From the NCBI GenBank assembly GCA_963800285.1, contig CAWDAL010000014.1, positions 186,001 through 250,000 on the forward strand: 64,000 bases of DNA, in the 5' to 3' direction. Source of the DNA: DASUPK01 sp963800285. Lineage in GTDB: Bacteria > Actinomycetota > Thermoleophilia > Solirubrobacterales > 70-9. This document shows, piece by piece, positions 14,051 to 23,873 of the stretch; the stretch's first letter is position 1; each line of letters begins with the position of its first letter. The translations under genes and the position numbers were made by a program. Under the pieces are notes generated by a model. It did not search any database. It saw only the letters and a program-made list of their open reading frames with translations, and had not been told where the DNA came from.

Positions 14051-16441
14051 CTACGTCTGGCGGTCGCCTCCGCCGCCGTCCGAGCCGCCGGGCCCGTAGC
14101 GGCCACGACCTACACGCTGCGCGGCGCCCTCCCCGACGGCTTCGCGCAGTGCGCTTCTGAAGCGACCGGGCCCCCAGTAGCGGGCGCCCACGGCCTGACC
14201 GAGCTCCTCGCGGGTCATCTCGCCACGCTCGCCCAGCGCTCGCTCGATCGTCCCGATCTCACGGTCGAGGTCGGCCGACTCGTCGAAGGGGCTCCGCATT
14301 GCTGGAAGGGGCGAGTACATCGATCGGCCGGGACCTGGACGAAAGCGCCGGATGCCGCGCTGGCCGCGCTCGCGGCGCGCCATCCGCATCCGGACCCGAT
14401 CCTCGAGCTCCCGTCTCTGCGAGTCACGTGCCTCGCGGGCCCGGCGTGCCTCGGCTGCCGCGTCGGCCCCGCGCTCTTCCTCCTCGATCTCTCCCGCCCT
14501 CGCCTCTCGCTCCGCCGCGAGTGCCCGCTGCTCCGCGGCTTGAGCGCGTTCCTCGGCGGCTCGGGCGAACAGCTCGTGCTGTTGAGCGTCTCGCTCGCGG
14601 TCAGCGGCGACCGCCTCCGCCCTCTCGCGGATCGTTCGCGCGCGCTCCTCGGCCGCACTGGCCCGCTCCTCGGCCGCGAGCCGCGCCGGGTCATCGCCGG
14701 CGCTCTCCACTTCAGCGCGTTGCTCGCAGGCCACGGCGAGCTCGTCCTCGGCTTCGCCGTGGAGGTCGGCAAGCTCGGCGAGCACTTCCTCGATCTCTGC
14801 CTGCTCGATCGACTCGGCCCCGTTCCCGGCCAGCGATTCGGAGCGCAGCTCATGCGCGCGCGCTCGGTGCTGCGCCGCGCCGGCCCGCTCGTGCTCCGCT
14901 GCCTGCCGGTGCTGCCTCGCCCGCTGGATCTCGGGCCGGGCGTCGGGCTGCTCCTCCTCTGCCGACTCCTCGCCTTCCTCGGCATCCTCCGCGGTGAGCG
15001 GCTTGGCGATGTTCTCCAGCGACTCACCCTCCGCCTTGACGCCGAAGAGAAGCTCTGCGACGCCGCCGACGGTCATCACGGCCGCTCCGATATAGAACCC
15101 GACCGCGAGGGTGCCTGGATCGCCGCTGCCGATCAGATGGCCGAAGAGGAGCGGCCCGGTGATCCCGCCGGCCGCGGTCCCCACCGCGTAGAAGAAGGCG
15201 ATGGCGAGTGCGCGGGTCTCCATCGGGAAGATCTCGCTGACCGTCAGATACGCCGAGCTCGCGCCGGCCGATGCGATGAAGAACGTCGCCATCAGCAGCG
15301 CCATGAAGCTCCAGGTGGTGAGCGCCCCACTGGGGCCGGAGCCGCTGGCGATCAGCACCGCGATTACGACGGCGAAGGCGGCGGAACACAGGTAGGTGCC
15401 CGAGATCATCGGCTTGCGCCCGACTGTGTCGAACAGCCTGCCGAGGGTCAGGGGCCCGAGGAAGTTCGCGATCGCCCAGATCGCGATGTAGAAGGGCACT
15501 GTGCCGGATGCGATCCCGAAGTAGGTGGAGAGCAGAGTCCCGAGATCGAAGGTGATGGCGTTGTAGAGAAACGCCTGCCCGATGAACAGAGAGAGGCCCA
15601 GGGTGGTTCGCCGCGGGTACACCTTGAACGCCGTCTTGGCGATTTCCCGAAACGGAATCGTCTTCCGCTGCCTGATCTCGATCTCGTCCTCCGGCTTCTC
15701 CAGGTCCTGCCCGGTCTCCTCCCGGACCGCGGACTCGATCGAGTCGACCAGTTCCTCCGCCTCCTCCTCGTGCCCGTGGATGAACAGCCAGCGGGGGCTC
15801 TCGGGGACGTTCCGCCTGACCAGCAGGATCGCCACGCCCAGGACCGCGCCGATCCCGAAGGCGAGGCGCCAGCCCACGTCGGCGGCGAAGATCGACTTGT
15901 CCAGGAGAAACAGGGCGCCAACCGCGCCGGCCGCTGCTCCGAACCAGTAGGACCCGTTGATGATCAGGTCCACCCGGCCGCGAACGCGGGCCGGGATCAG
16001 CTCGTCGATCGCCGAGTTGATCGCCGCGTACTCGCCGCCGATGCCGGCGCCGGTGAAGAACCGGGTGAGGAAGAGGTACCAGGGGGCGAAGGCGAAGGCC
16101 GTGGCAACGGTGGCGGCGATGTAGACGCCGAGGGTGATGAGAAAGAGCTTCTTGCGCCCGAAGCGGTCGGTGAGCTGGCCGAAGAAGAGCGCGCCGCTGC
16201 AGGCGCCCGCCACATAGCACGCAGCCGCGGTTCCGATCTGGCCCGCACCGATCGAGATGCCACTGCCGCTCTCGGTCAGCCGGGATGAGATCGAGCCGAC
16301 GATCGTCACCTCGAGCCCGTCGAGAATCCAGACCGTGCCCAGACCGATGACGATCAGCCAATGGAACTTCGCCCAGGGGAGCCGGTCGAGGCGCGCCGGA
16401 ATGCGCGTGCTGATCGTTGACGTCTGCGCTCCGGCTTCCAT
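14051..16441 (-). CDS. MFS sugar/aromatic-acid-type transporter with a long coiled-coil tail and C-terminal helical domain
   Basis: A 796-aa protein. Residues 1-470 are a 12-TM MFS carrier of the sugar/AAHS type: WILDGLEVTIVGS, GQLTDRFGRKKLFL, FTGAGIGGEYAAINSAIDELIPARVRGR, VPESPRWLFI and the mirrored GRLFDTVGRKPM. Residues 475-690 form an Ala/Glu/Arg-rich coiled coil (repeated AAEERA, AAEQRALAAERE). The last 100 residues are arginine-rich, then a compact domain (EIGTIERALGERGEMTREELGQ...GPGRFRSALREAV...RVGRGRYGP) like a small winged helix. Plain MFS carriers are about 450 aa, so the tail is a true extension, uninterrupted here. Confidence 0.87.
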   Translation of the reverse strand: MEAGAQTSTISTRIPARLDRLPWAKFHWLIVIGLGTVWILDGLEVTIVGSISSRLTESGSGISIGAGQIGTAAACYVAGACSGALFFGQLTDRFGRKKLFLITLGVYIAATVATAFAFAPWYLFLTRFFTGAGIGGEYAAINSAIDELIPARVRGRVDLIINGSYWFGAAAGAVGALFLLDKSIFAADVGWRLAFGIGAVLGVAILLVRRNVPESPRWLFIHGHEEEAEELVDSIESAVREETGQDLEKPEDEIEIRQRKTIPFREIAKTAFKVYPRRTTLGLSLFIGQAFLYNAITFDLGTLLSTYFGIASGTVPFYIAIWAIANFLGPLTLGRLFDTVGRKPMISGTYLCSAAFAVVIAVLIASGSGPSGALTTWSFMALLMATFFIASAGASSAYLTVSEIFPMETRALAIAFFYAVGTAAGGITGPLLFGHLIGSGDPGTLAVGFYIGAAVMTVGGVAELLFGVKAEGESLENIAKPLTAEDAEEGEESAEEEQPDARPEIQRARQHRQAAEHERAGAAQHRARAHELRSESLAGNGAESIEQAEIEEVLAELADLHGEAEDELAVACEQRAEVESAGDDPARLAAEERASAAEERARTIRERAEAVAADRERDAQQHELFARAAEERAQAAEQRALAAEREARAGEIEEEERGADAAAEARRAREARDSQRRELEDRVRMRMARRERGQRGIRRFRPGPGRSMYSPLPAMRSPFDESADLDREIGTIERALGERGEMTREELGQAVGARYWGPGRFRSALREAVGEGAAQRVGRGRYGPGGSDGGGGDRQT

Positions 16442-16536
16442 GCAGTGGCAGCATCGCCGGATCCTGATCGCGGCAAACGTGACGATGTCGTCGCCCGGAC
16501 TAGTTTCGATTGCGTGACCGCGGGAAGCCCGGAGGC

Positions 16537-16773
16537 GTGAGGAACTGCCGGATATTCGGCCATCGGCCGCGCTTTCGGGCCGTTGGCGACACCCTGTACT
16601 GGGAATGCGCGCGGGGCTGTGGAGCGCACGGAGAGAAGCGCTATAGCTCCCGCGAGGATGCAGCCCGATACGCCACGGCCTTCAATCGAGAGGATCGCGA
16701 GGACATCGGCAGGCGGCCACTGCTCTCGCTGCTGCCCCTCGGGATCGCTCGCCGAATGGGCCGCGGCCGATAG
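16537..16773 (+). CDS. Small zinc-ribbon-like protein, hypothetical
   Basis: About 78 aa from the GTG at 16537 (a TTG at 16510 would add nine residues). Cys and His occur in zinc-ribbon-like spacing: NCRIFGH near the start and WECARGCGAHGEKRY in the middle. SREDAARYATAFNREDREDIGRR and a basic end (LLPLGIARRMGRGR) follow. It resembles short uncharacterised actinobacterial proteins. It converges with the HAD gene, 19 nt away. Confidence 0.6.
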   Translation: MRNCRIFGHRPRFRAVGDTLYWECARGCGAHGEKRYSSREDAARYATAFNREDREDIGRRPLLSLLPLGIARRMGRGR

Positions 16774-16792
16774 GGCCGCCCCCCGCGGACCT

Positions 16793-17461
16793 CTACGCCG
16801 GCGAGGGCACCCCGCCCGAGGGCGAGCCGAGGCTCCGTCGGAGCTCCTCGACCGAGGTGTACACGTCTCGCGCACCGGCCTCCCGAAGCTCCTGCTCGGA
16901 AAAGCCGCCGGTGCGCACCGCCAGGGTCTCGACCCCGGCGCGCGCCGCGGCCTTCACGTCCCAGACCGTGTCGCCGATCAGGAGCGCGTCACCGTCGGTA
17001 TCCGCCTTATCCAGCGCAGCCTTGATCAGATCCGGCTCGGGCTTGGTCTTTTCCACGTCGGCGGAAGTCGTCCACGAGTCGACGATCTCCCTCGCTTCGA
17101 GCAGGTCGAGGTAGTGCTCGACCTCCCAGTCCTTCGCCGAGCTGGCCAGCACGACGATGTTGTCCCGCTCCTTCAGGTCCTCGATCAGCTCGCGTGAGCC
17201 CTCCATCGTCTGCACCTCGCCGATCAGCTCGCGGTAGAGCTCCGACTCGGCCTCGCGGATGTCATCCCCATGACGCTCCTCCACCTCGTCCCCGGCGACC
17301 GCGGCGACCAGCTGGTCCCCGCCCATGCCGATGTGGCGGTGGATGCGCCAGAGCTGCTCGGTCACGTCGAAGCGGCGGAAGGCCCGGAACCAGGCGATCG
17401 CGTGCTGGTAGTTGGTGTCGACGAGCGTGCCGTCGACATCGAGGATGGCGATGCTGCGCAT
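16793..17461 (-). CDS. HAD-superfamily hydrolase (phosphoglycolate phosphatase-like)
   Basis: A 222-aa phosphatase. The four HAD motifs are present: DVDGTLVDTN (nucleophile Asp), VVLASSAKD (Ser), EKTKPEPDLI (Lys) and LLIGDTVWDVKAA (Asp pair). A helical cap lies between motifs I and II. The start ATG at 17461 is chosen because it begins directly before the first strand (RSIAILDVDG); the upstream in-frame extension looks non-coding. It is divergent from the GH15 gene. The substrate is unknown; sugar phosphates or phosphoglycolate are typical. Confidence 0.9.
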   Translation of the reverse strand: MRSIAILDVDGTLVDTNYQHAIAWFRAFRRFDVTEQLWRIHRHIGMGGDQLVAAVAGDEVEERHGDDIREAESELYRELIGEVQTMEGSRELIEDLKERDNIVVLASSAKDWEVEHYLDLLEAREIVDSWTTSADVEKTKPEPDLIKAALDKADTDGDALLIGDTVWDVKAAARAGVETLAVRTGGFSEQELREAGARDVYTSVEELRRSLGSPSGGVPSPA

Positions 17462-17564
17462 TCCACACGGCCTACCCGTCCACCGAGGCAGAAAACCCCC
17501 GCAAAGCAGGCAGAGAGCTGACACATCGAGTGTCTCCGGGCGCGGCGCGGGTAGAGAGAGATTG

Positions 17565-19394
17565 ATGTCCGAGCCGTATCCATCGATCGAGGAGTACGGC
17601 CTGATCTCCGACTGCCAGACGGCGGCCCTCGTCTCGAGGGCCGGGTCCGTCGACTGGCTCTGCCTGCCCCGCTTCGACTCGGGCAGCAGCTTCGGCCGGC
17701 TTCTTGACTGGGAGCGCGGCGGACACTTCTCGATCCATCCCTCAGACCGCGGCGACCTCAGCGTCCACTGCGCCTATCTCGAGAACACTCTGGTGCTCGA
17801 GAGGATCTTCCGGGTGGAGGGCGGTGAGGCGAGGGTCCTGGACTGCATGACCGTGGGCCGCGAAGGTCCCCAGGAGGACCCTCCGCGCCTGCTGCGTGTG
17901 ATCGAAGGCGTTCGCGGGTCGATCGAGTTCGAGGTCGAGATCGTGCCGCGATTCGACTACGGCGAGGTCGACCCATGGATCAGGCACCAGGGTCGCGGCG
18001 TCTACACGGCGATCGGCGGCGATGACGGCCTGGTGATCCACTCGGATGCGGAGCTCGAGGCGGATCGCCACGAGCTGCGGTCACGGTGCACGGTGAAGCC
18101 GGGAGAGCGGATTCGCACCAGCGTGGCGTTCACGGACCCGGCCGACCTCGACGAATCCGTGGTCCCGGTTCCGGGTCCCGGCGAGCTCGACGAAGCTCTC
18201 GATGACACGATCGCCTACTGGCGCAAGTGGTCGGGATCGCTTTCGATGCAAGGCCCCGACGCCCCGAGCTCCATTCGATCGGCCCTCACGCTGAAGGCGC
18301 TCACGTACCACCACTCGGGGGCGCTGGTCGCCGCGCCGACCACCTCGCTGCCGGAGACGCCCGGAGGCAAGCGGAACTGGGACTACCGCTACAGCTGGAT
18401 TCGCGACTCCGCCCTGGCCGTCACCTGTCTCGCGGACCTCGGCGCGGAGGCCGAGGTCAACGCGACCAGGAGCTTCATGGAGCGCAGCTCGGCGGGCAAC
18501 GCGGAGGACCTTCAGATCCTCTACGGAGTCGGCGGGGAGCGGCGGCTCGATGAGCTGGAGCTGGACCTCGCCGGTTACCGCGATGCGCGGCCGGTGCGAG
18601 TCGGCAACGGAGCGGCCGGGCAGCTGCAGCTCGACGCGCTCGGACAGCTCATCCTCCAGACCTGGCTCTGGTACGAGCGTGGCCACGAACCGGACGACGA
18701 CTACTGGCGCTTCATCGTCGACCTCGCGGACACCGCGGCGGAGCGCTGGCAGGACCCGGACCGCGGCATCTGGGAGTGGCGCAAGGGGCGCCATCACTTC
18801 ACCCATTCGAAGGCGCTCTGCTGGGTCGCCCTGGACCGCGCTCTCGAGCTCGCGCGGCAATGCATGAGGAAGGCGCCCGAACGTCGCTGGCGCAAGGCGA
18901 GGGACGAGATCCGCAGCGCGATCGAGCGGCGCGGCTACGACTCCAAGCGGGGCGTCTTCACCAAGGCCTTCGACGAGCGGGGCATGGATGCGGCTCTGCT
19001 TCGGCTGCCCGCCGTCGGCTTCGTCGAATACGAGGACGAGCGAATGATCAGGACCGTCGACGCGATCCGCGAGGAGCTCGACTTCGACGGCCTGGTCCGC
19101 AGGTACGAGGGGGATGACGGCCTGCCCGGTCAGGAGGGCGCCTTCCTGCCGTGCACCTTCTGGGTCGTCGAGGTGCTGGCGCGTCAGTCGCGGACCGAGG
19201 AGGCGCGCGAGGTGTTCGATCGCGCCATGCAGACCGCCAATGGCCTCGGGCTCTTCTCGGAGGAGTACGACCCTCGAAGCAACGAGATGCTCGGCAACTT
19301 CCCCCAGGCGCTCACGCACCTCTCGCAGATCGAGGCGGCCATGGCACTCTCCGCGCGACCGCGCTCGGAGACGGCCGCCGCCACGGTCACTTGA
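17565..19394 (+). CDS. Glycoside hydrolase family 15 protein (glucoamylase/trehalase type)
   Basis: A 609-aa cytoplasmic enzyme with no signal peptide. The N-terminal beta-sandwich begins YPSIEEYGLISDCQTAALVSR and has GSVDWLCLPRFDS. The (alpha/alpha)6 catalytic domain includes NWDYRYSWIRDSA, FTHSKALCWVALDRA and DGLPGQEGAFLPCTFW, with the catalytic Glu, and ends GLFSEEYDPRSNEMLGNFPQALTHL, the second catalytic region. Actinobacterial relatives hydrolyse trehalose or short alpha-glucans. The GAGAGAG site 4 nt upstream supports the ATG at 17565. The 3' end overlaps the convergent zinc-ribbon gene by 8 nt. Confidence 0.92.
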   Translation: MSEPYPSIEEYGLISDCQTAALVSRAGSVDWLCLPRFDSGSSFGRLLDWERGGHFSIHPSDRGDLSVHCAYLENTLVLERIFRVEGGEARVLDCMTVGREGPQEDPPRLLRVIEGVRGSIEFEVEIVPRFDYGEVDPWIRHQGRGVYTAIGGDDGLVIHSDAELEADRHELRSRCTVKPGERIRTSVAFTDPADLDESVVPVPGPGELDEALDDTIAYWRKWSGSLSMQGPDAPSSIRSALTLKALTYHHSGALVAAPTTSLPETPGGKRNWDYRYSWIRDSALAVTCLADLGAEAEVNATRSFMERSSAGNAEDLQILYGVGGERRLDELELDLAGYRDARPVRVGNGAAGQLQLDALGQLILQTWLWYERGHEPDDDYWRFIVDLADTAAERWQDPDRGIWEWRKGRHHFTHSKALCWVALDRALELARQCMRKAPERRWRKARDEIRSAIERRGYDSKRGVFTKAFDERGMDAALLRLPAVGFVEYEDERMIRTVDAIREELDFDGLVRRYEGDDGLPGQEGAFLPCTFWVVEVLARQSRTEEAREVFDRAMQTANGLGLFSEEYDPRSNEMLGNFPQALTHLSQIEAAMALSARPRSETAAATVT

Positions 19395-19551
19395 GACGCC
19401 AGGTCTCGTTCTGGCACCGCGGGCAGACCGGCAGGTTGGTGACGCCCGACCGGGTCCTGATCTGCTGCTCGCACCGGCGGCAGACGTAGGTCCCGGGCGT
19501 CACCGTCTCACCGGAGAGCAACCCGGTCCCACGCGAGTAGCCCTTCTTCAT
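19387..19551 (-). CDS. 54-aa zinc-ribbon protein
   Basis: A 54-aa peptide with two knuckles, YVCRRCEQQ and LPVCPRCQNETWRL, ending right after the ribbon. The pattern CxxC-x15-CxxC is a rubredoxin-like or rubrerythrin-type zinc ribbon. The ATG overlaps the stop of the FAD/Fe-S gene (ATGA), so it is translated by coupling. Too small for most gene callers, but the overlap and family-like ribbon support it. Confidence 0.8.
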   Translation of the reverse strand: MKKGYSRGTGLLSGETVTPGTYVCRRCEQQIRTRSGVTNLPVCPRCQNETWRLK

Positions 19552-22500
19552 CGCCGTACCCGCGAGATCGCCACACCGGCGCCGACCGCCGCCGCGACCG
19601 CGCCCGCCACCTTGGCGCTCTTCGGGACTCCCCCGTTGAGGACGACGTCTGGATAGGCCTGCTCCGGATGCGCCCCGGGGACCCCCTCGGGACCGTTGTC
19701 GAGGGCCATCTCCAGCAGCTGCGCCGTGTGCAGGGCCCGCCGGTCGGAGAGCTGCTCGATCTGGGTCTTGCACGAGAAGCCGTCCGCGACGATCAGCGTG
19801 CTCTCGCCCGCCTCCCTGATCTTCGGCAGCAGCCTCTGCTCGGCGATCTCGACCGAGATCTCGTGATGGCCGTGCTCGAAGCCGAACGAGCCGGCCAGCC
19901 CGCAGCAGCCGGAGTCGAGAATCTCGAAGTCGAGGCCCATCCGCTCGTAGAGCTTCTCCTCGGCGCTCATGCCGACGGTGGCCTCCTGGTGGCAGTGGCC
20001 GTGGACGATCGCCTTCCGGCGCAGCTGCGGGACGTCCCAGTCGGACGCGTGCTTCTCGAGGAACTCGCTCAGGGTGAGGACCAGGCCCTCGAGCCTCTTC
20101 GCGTCGAGGTCCTTCGGCATCAGGTTGGGCAGCTCGTCGCGGAAGGCCGCGACGCAACTGGGCTCCAGGCCGACGATCGGGACCCCGGCTCGCAGCTGCG
20201 GCCGGAGCTGCGACAGCATCCGCCGCCAGAACAGCTTGGCCGTGTCGAGCATGCCGTAGTCGTAGAGCGGCCGCCCGCAGCAGAGCGCCGCCTGGGGGAC
20301 CTCGACCCGGTAGCCGGCGGCCTGCAGGACCCGCGTCGCCGCCTTCATCGGCTCGGGATGCAGGAAGTTGTTGAAGGTGTCGGGGAAGAGCAGGACCGGG
20401 TCACCGTTCGGATTGACCTCCCCCCTTCCCTCGAACCACGACTTGAAGGTCTGGTGGGCGAAGCGCGGCATCTCCCGCTGCGAGCTGATCCCGCCGAGCC
20501 TCTTGACGACGCGGCTGATCCCGGGCGCCGAGGTGAGGAAGTTGGCGAGCCGCGGCACGTACTGGGCCAGCCGCGCGTGAATCATGATCAGCCCCATCGT
20601 GTACGCCTCCGGCGGCCGCAGCCGGCGCTTGTAGTGGCCGGAGAGGAACTCGGCCTTGTAGGTGGCCATGTCGACGTTCACGGGGCAATCGCCCTTGCAC
20701 CCCTTGCAGGAGAGGCAGAGGTCGAGGGCCTCCTCCACCTCGTCCGAGCGGAAACCGTCGGTGATGACGTCCCCCTCCAGCATCTCGTAGAGGATCCGGG
20801 CGCGACCGCGGGTCGTGTGCATCTCCTCCTTGGTCGCCATGAAGCTGGGGCACATCGTGCCGCTGTCGGTCTCGCGGCATTTGCCGGCGCCCACGCAGCG
20901 GAGCGCGGCGTGGGCGAAGCTCCCGTCGTCCTCGGGATAGGCGAAGTGCGTCTTCGGCTCCCGCGGCGCGTAGTCGGCGCCGAGCTTCATGTTGGAGACG
21001 ATCGGATACGGATCGACGACCTTGTGGGGGTTCATCCGGTTGTCCGGGTCCCAGATCGCCTTCATCTGCTGGAACGCCTTGGTCAGCTCCTCCCCGTACA
21101 TCTTCGGCAGCAGCTCGGCGCGCTGCTGGCCGTCGCCGTGCTCGCCCGAGAGCGAGCCGCCGTAGGAGACGACCAGGTCCGCGGCATCGTCGAGGAAGCT
21201 CCGCCAGTTCCGCAGCCCCTCCGCCGTCCTCAGGTCGAAGTCGATCCGGCAGTGGACGCAGCCGTCGCCGAAGTGGCCGTAGACCGCGGCGCGGTAGTCG
21301 TGCTTGCCGAGCAGGTCCTTGAACTCGCGCAGGTAGTCGCCGAGGCGCTCCGGCGGCACCGCGGCGTCCTCCCAGCCCGGCCAGTGATCGCGTTCGCCCG
21401 GCACGTAGGCGGTCGCCCCGAGGCCCGCCTCGCGGACCTCCCAGAGCTTCTGCTCCTCGCTCTCGTCGTCGAAGAGCTTCATCGAGGGGGCGTCGGAGTC
21501 CTTGCCCAGCCGCTTCATGCAGTCGCGGGCCCGCTGGTCGGCCTCCTCGTCGCTGTCGCCACCGAACTCCACCAGCAGCCACCCGGCACCGTCAGGAAGA
21601 AGCGGCACCTCCGACTCGTGCATGCCCTGGGCGATCATGTCGTCCACCAGGCGCTGGTCCAGGCCCTCCAATCCGGTGGGCCCGTACTCGAGGATCTCCG
21701 GCACGTGGTCGGCGGCGCGGAAGATCTCCTCATAGCCGAGCACGAGGAGAGACCGCGACGGCGGGCTGTGGACCAGCCGGACCGTCGCCTCCAGGACGGT
21801 CGCGAGCGTCCCCTCCGAGCCGACGAGAGCCCGCGCGACGTTGAAGCCCTTCTCGGGCAGCAGCTCGTCGAGGTTGTAGCCGGAGACGCGCCGCGGGATG
21901 TCCGGGAACCTTGCCCGGATCTCGTCCGCGTATCGGTCACGCAGGTCCCTCATGCGGCGGTAGATCTCCCCACGGCGCCCGCCCGCGCGCGATGATCCGC
22001 TCGAGCTCCTCCTCGGAGGTCGGGCCGACCCGCATCCTCTCGCCGTCGTAGGTGACGATCTCGAGCTCCTGGACGTTGTCGGAGGTGCGCCCCGCCATCA
22101 CCGAGTGGATGCCACACGAGTTGTTGCCGATCATTCCGCCGAAGGTCGCGTACTCGTGTGTCGACGTGTCGGGCGCGAAGGTGAGGTCGAAGCGCTCCTC
22201 GGTGACCTGCGCGAGCTGGTCCCGGATCACGCCGGGCTCCACCCGTGCCACGTGGCGATCCGGGTCGATTTCGACGATCTTCCTCAGCTTCTTGGAGACG
22301 TCGATCACGACGGCCCGGTTGGTGGTCTCGCCGGAGAGGCTGGTCGCGCAACCGCGCGGAAGCACCGGGGCCGCATACCGGTGGCAGATCGAGATCGCCG
22401 CGGCGATCTCATCGGTCGTCTCCGGGATCACGACACCGAGCGGGTGCTGGCGGTAGTTCGAGCTGTCGTGGGAGTAGATGGCGCGGCTTCCCGCATCGAA

Positions 22501-22707
22501 GCGGACCTCGCCGCGCAGCGCCTTGCGAAGATCGCGCTCCAGGGCCTTGACGTCGACCTTCTCGACGCCCTCCGGGCCGAGCTGGCCGTGGCCCAGTCCT
22601 CGCGCGGCGCGGCCCTCGCGCCACTCGGCGATCTTCGGATTGATCCCTCGATCGCCGATCGCCGGATCGATCCCGCTCCCGTCCTCCGTCGCGATGCCCA
22701 TCGTCAC
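19548..22707 (-). CDS. FAD-linked oxidase fused to an Fe-S (CCG) oxidoreductase module (YdiJ-like), frameshifted
   Basis: About 1052 aa. The N-terminal FAD domain has AIYSHDSSNYRQHPLGVVIP, VLPRGCATSLSGETTN and FGGMIGNNSCGIHSV. The frame breaks near 21978-21984, in the GCCCGCCC context; removing one base joins IIARG to RRGEIYRRMRDLRD. Then come FAD-oxidase C-terminal residues (HFGDGCVHCRIDFDLR), 4Fe-4S motifs (DLCLSCKGCKGDCPVNVD, CRETDSGTMCPSF) and two CCG repeats (ALCCGRPLYD, SGCCGLAGSFG). Relatives oxidise D-2-hydroxy acids (2-hydroxyglutarate, lactate) and pass electrons to quinone. The GTG start overlaps the enolase-family stop. Confidence 0.88.
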
Positions 22708-23873
22708 TCGGCTCGGAAGCGCTCCGCCTCGGAGCGCAGCTCGAGCCCCAGGCCGGGTCGCCGGTCATCCGGTGTGAGCACTCCGGCCTCGGGGTCCAGC
22801 GTCCCCTCGAAGAGCAGCGACTCGACCCGGACGTGGTCATGGAAGTACTCGAGGTGTTTCACGGACTCCATCGCGCAGCAGGCATGTGCCGAGGCGGCCG
22901 GGGCGCAATGACCCGAGAAGGGCACGCCGTGAGCCCGGCAGATTCCGTCGATCCGCAGCAGCTCGGTCATGCCCCCGCACCGGGTGACGTCCGACTGGAG
23001 CACGTCCACGGCCTTCGCCGAGAGCAGACGCTCCGCGTCGAAGAGGCTCCAGTTGTACTCGCCTCCGGCGATCTCGATTCCCGTCGGGCGCCCGCGGCGC
23101 ACCTGGCGAAGTCCCGCGAGATCGTCGTTCGGAAGCGGCTCCTCCAACCAGACCACTCCGAGCTCTCGGAAGCGTTCCGCGTGCCCGAGGGCCTCGGCCA
23201 CGGACCCATACGCCCCGTTCGCGTCCACCATCAGCTCGACGTTCGGGCCGATCACGTCGCGGACCACCTTGATCCGCTCCGGATCCGCGTCGGGATCCCG
23301 GCCCACCTTGATCTTCACCGACCGCATCCCGGCCCGCACCCATCCACGCGCCTGGTCGCGCAGCGCGTCGGCGTCGTAGGAGGTGAACCCACCGCTTCCG
23401 TAAACGGGCACGGACTCGCGGAAGCGGGGCAGGGCGTCCGCGAGCGGCAGCCCCAGCAGACGGGCCTTCAGGTCCCAGAGCGCCATGTCCACCGCCGAGA
23501 CGGCCATCGCTCCGACTCCGGGCTGGCCCGCGTTGCGCAGCTCGCGCCGCATCTCCACCCAGACGGCCGGCGGGCGCATCGCATCGGCCCCGCGGACGAC
23601 GTCGGCCAGCTTCGATTCGATCAGCGTGGCGACGGCGCGGTCGCCGTAGGTGTAGCCCAGGCCGCTCTCCCGGCCGTTGAAGGCCTCGACCACGATCGCG
23701 GTGGTCGAATCCCACTCGAGCGTGCCGTCCGACTCCGGCTCGTCGGTCGGGATCTCGTAGGCGGTGACCTCGAGGCCCTCGATGCGGGGGTTGACGCGGG
23801 TCGTCCGGCTGCGAACGGGCTCCGCCGGCCGCTCGGCCAGCCCGGCGCCCGCTGTCGCCCCGTTCCCGTCCAT
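22704..23873 (-). CDS. Mandelate racemase/muconate-lactonizing (enolase superfamily) enzyme
   Basis: A 389-aa enzyme. The N-terminal cap is followed by the barrel: MRSVKIKVGRDPDADPERI (K-x-K base), VELMVDANGAY (metal Asp), VVWLEEPLPNDD (metal Glu), TGIEIAGGEYNW (metal Glu), VLQSDVTRCGG (Asp) and PFSGHCAPAASAH (His of the His-Asp dyad). This set fits acid-sugar dehydratases or mandelate racemase. The substrate is not determined. It sits between a TPP enzyme (TGATG overlap) and a 2-hydroxyacid-type dehydrogenase, which suggests breakdown of a sugar acid or hydroxy acid to pyruvate-level products. Confidence 0.88.
   Translation of the reverse strand: MDGNGATAGAGLAERPAEPVRSRTTRVNPRIEGLEVTAYEIPTDEPESDGTLEWDSTTAIVVEAFNGRESGLGYTYGDRAVATLIESKLADVVRGADAMRPPAVWVEMRRELRNAGQPGVGAMAVSAVDMALWDLKARLLGLPLADALPRFRESVPVYGSGGFTSYDADALRDQARGWVRAGMRSVKIKVGRDPDADPERIKVVRDVIGPNVELMVDANGAYGSVAEALGHAERFRELGVVWLEEPLPNDDLAGLRQVRRGRPTGIEIAGGEYNWSLFDAERLLSAKAVDVLQSDVTRCGGMTELLRIDGICRAHGVPFSGHCAPAASAHACCAMESVKHLEYFHDHVRVESLLFEGTLDPEAGVLTPDDRRPGLGLELRSEAERFRAE

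Noticed and set aside
14540..16288. 582-codon plus-strand frame opposite the MFS gene
   Set aside because: Composition typical of antisense frames in GC-rich genes (Arg/Leu/Asp/Glu) and no start context.
19668..21995. 775-codon plus-strand frame opposite the FAD/Fe-S gene
   Set aside because: Antisense shadow; the minus strand has cofactor motifs throughout.
21937..22707. Separate FAD-binding gene ending in PHEGPA, with a second gene starting at 21953
   Set aside because: The two frames join into the standard single-chain architecture after removing one base near 21980; the apparent gene end is an artefact.
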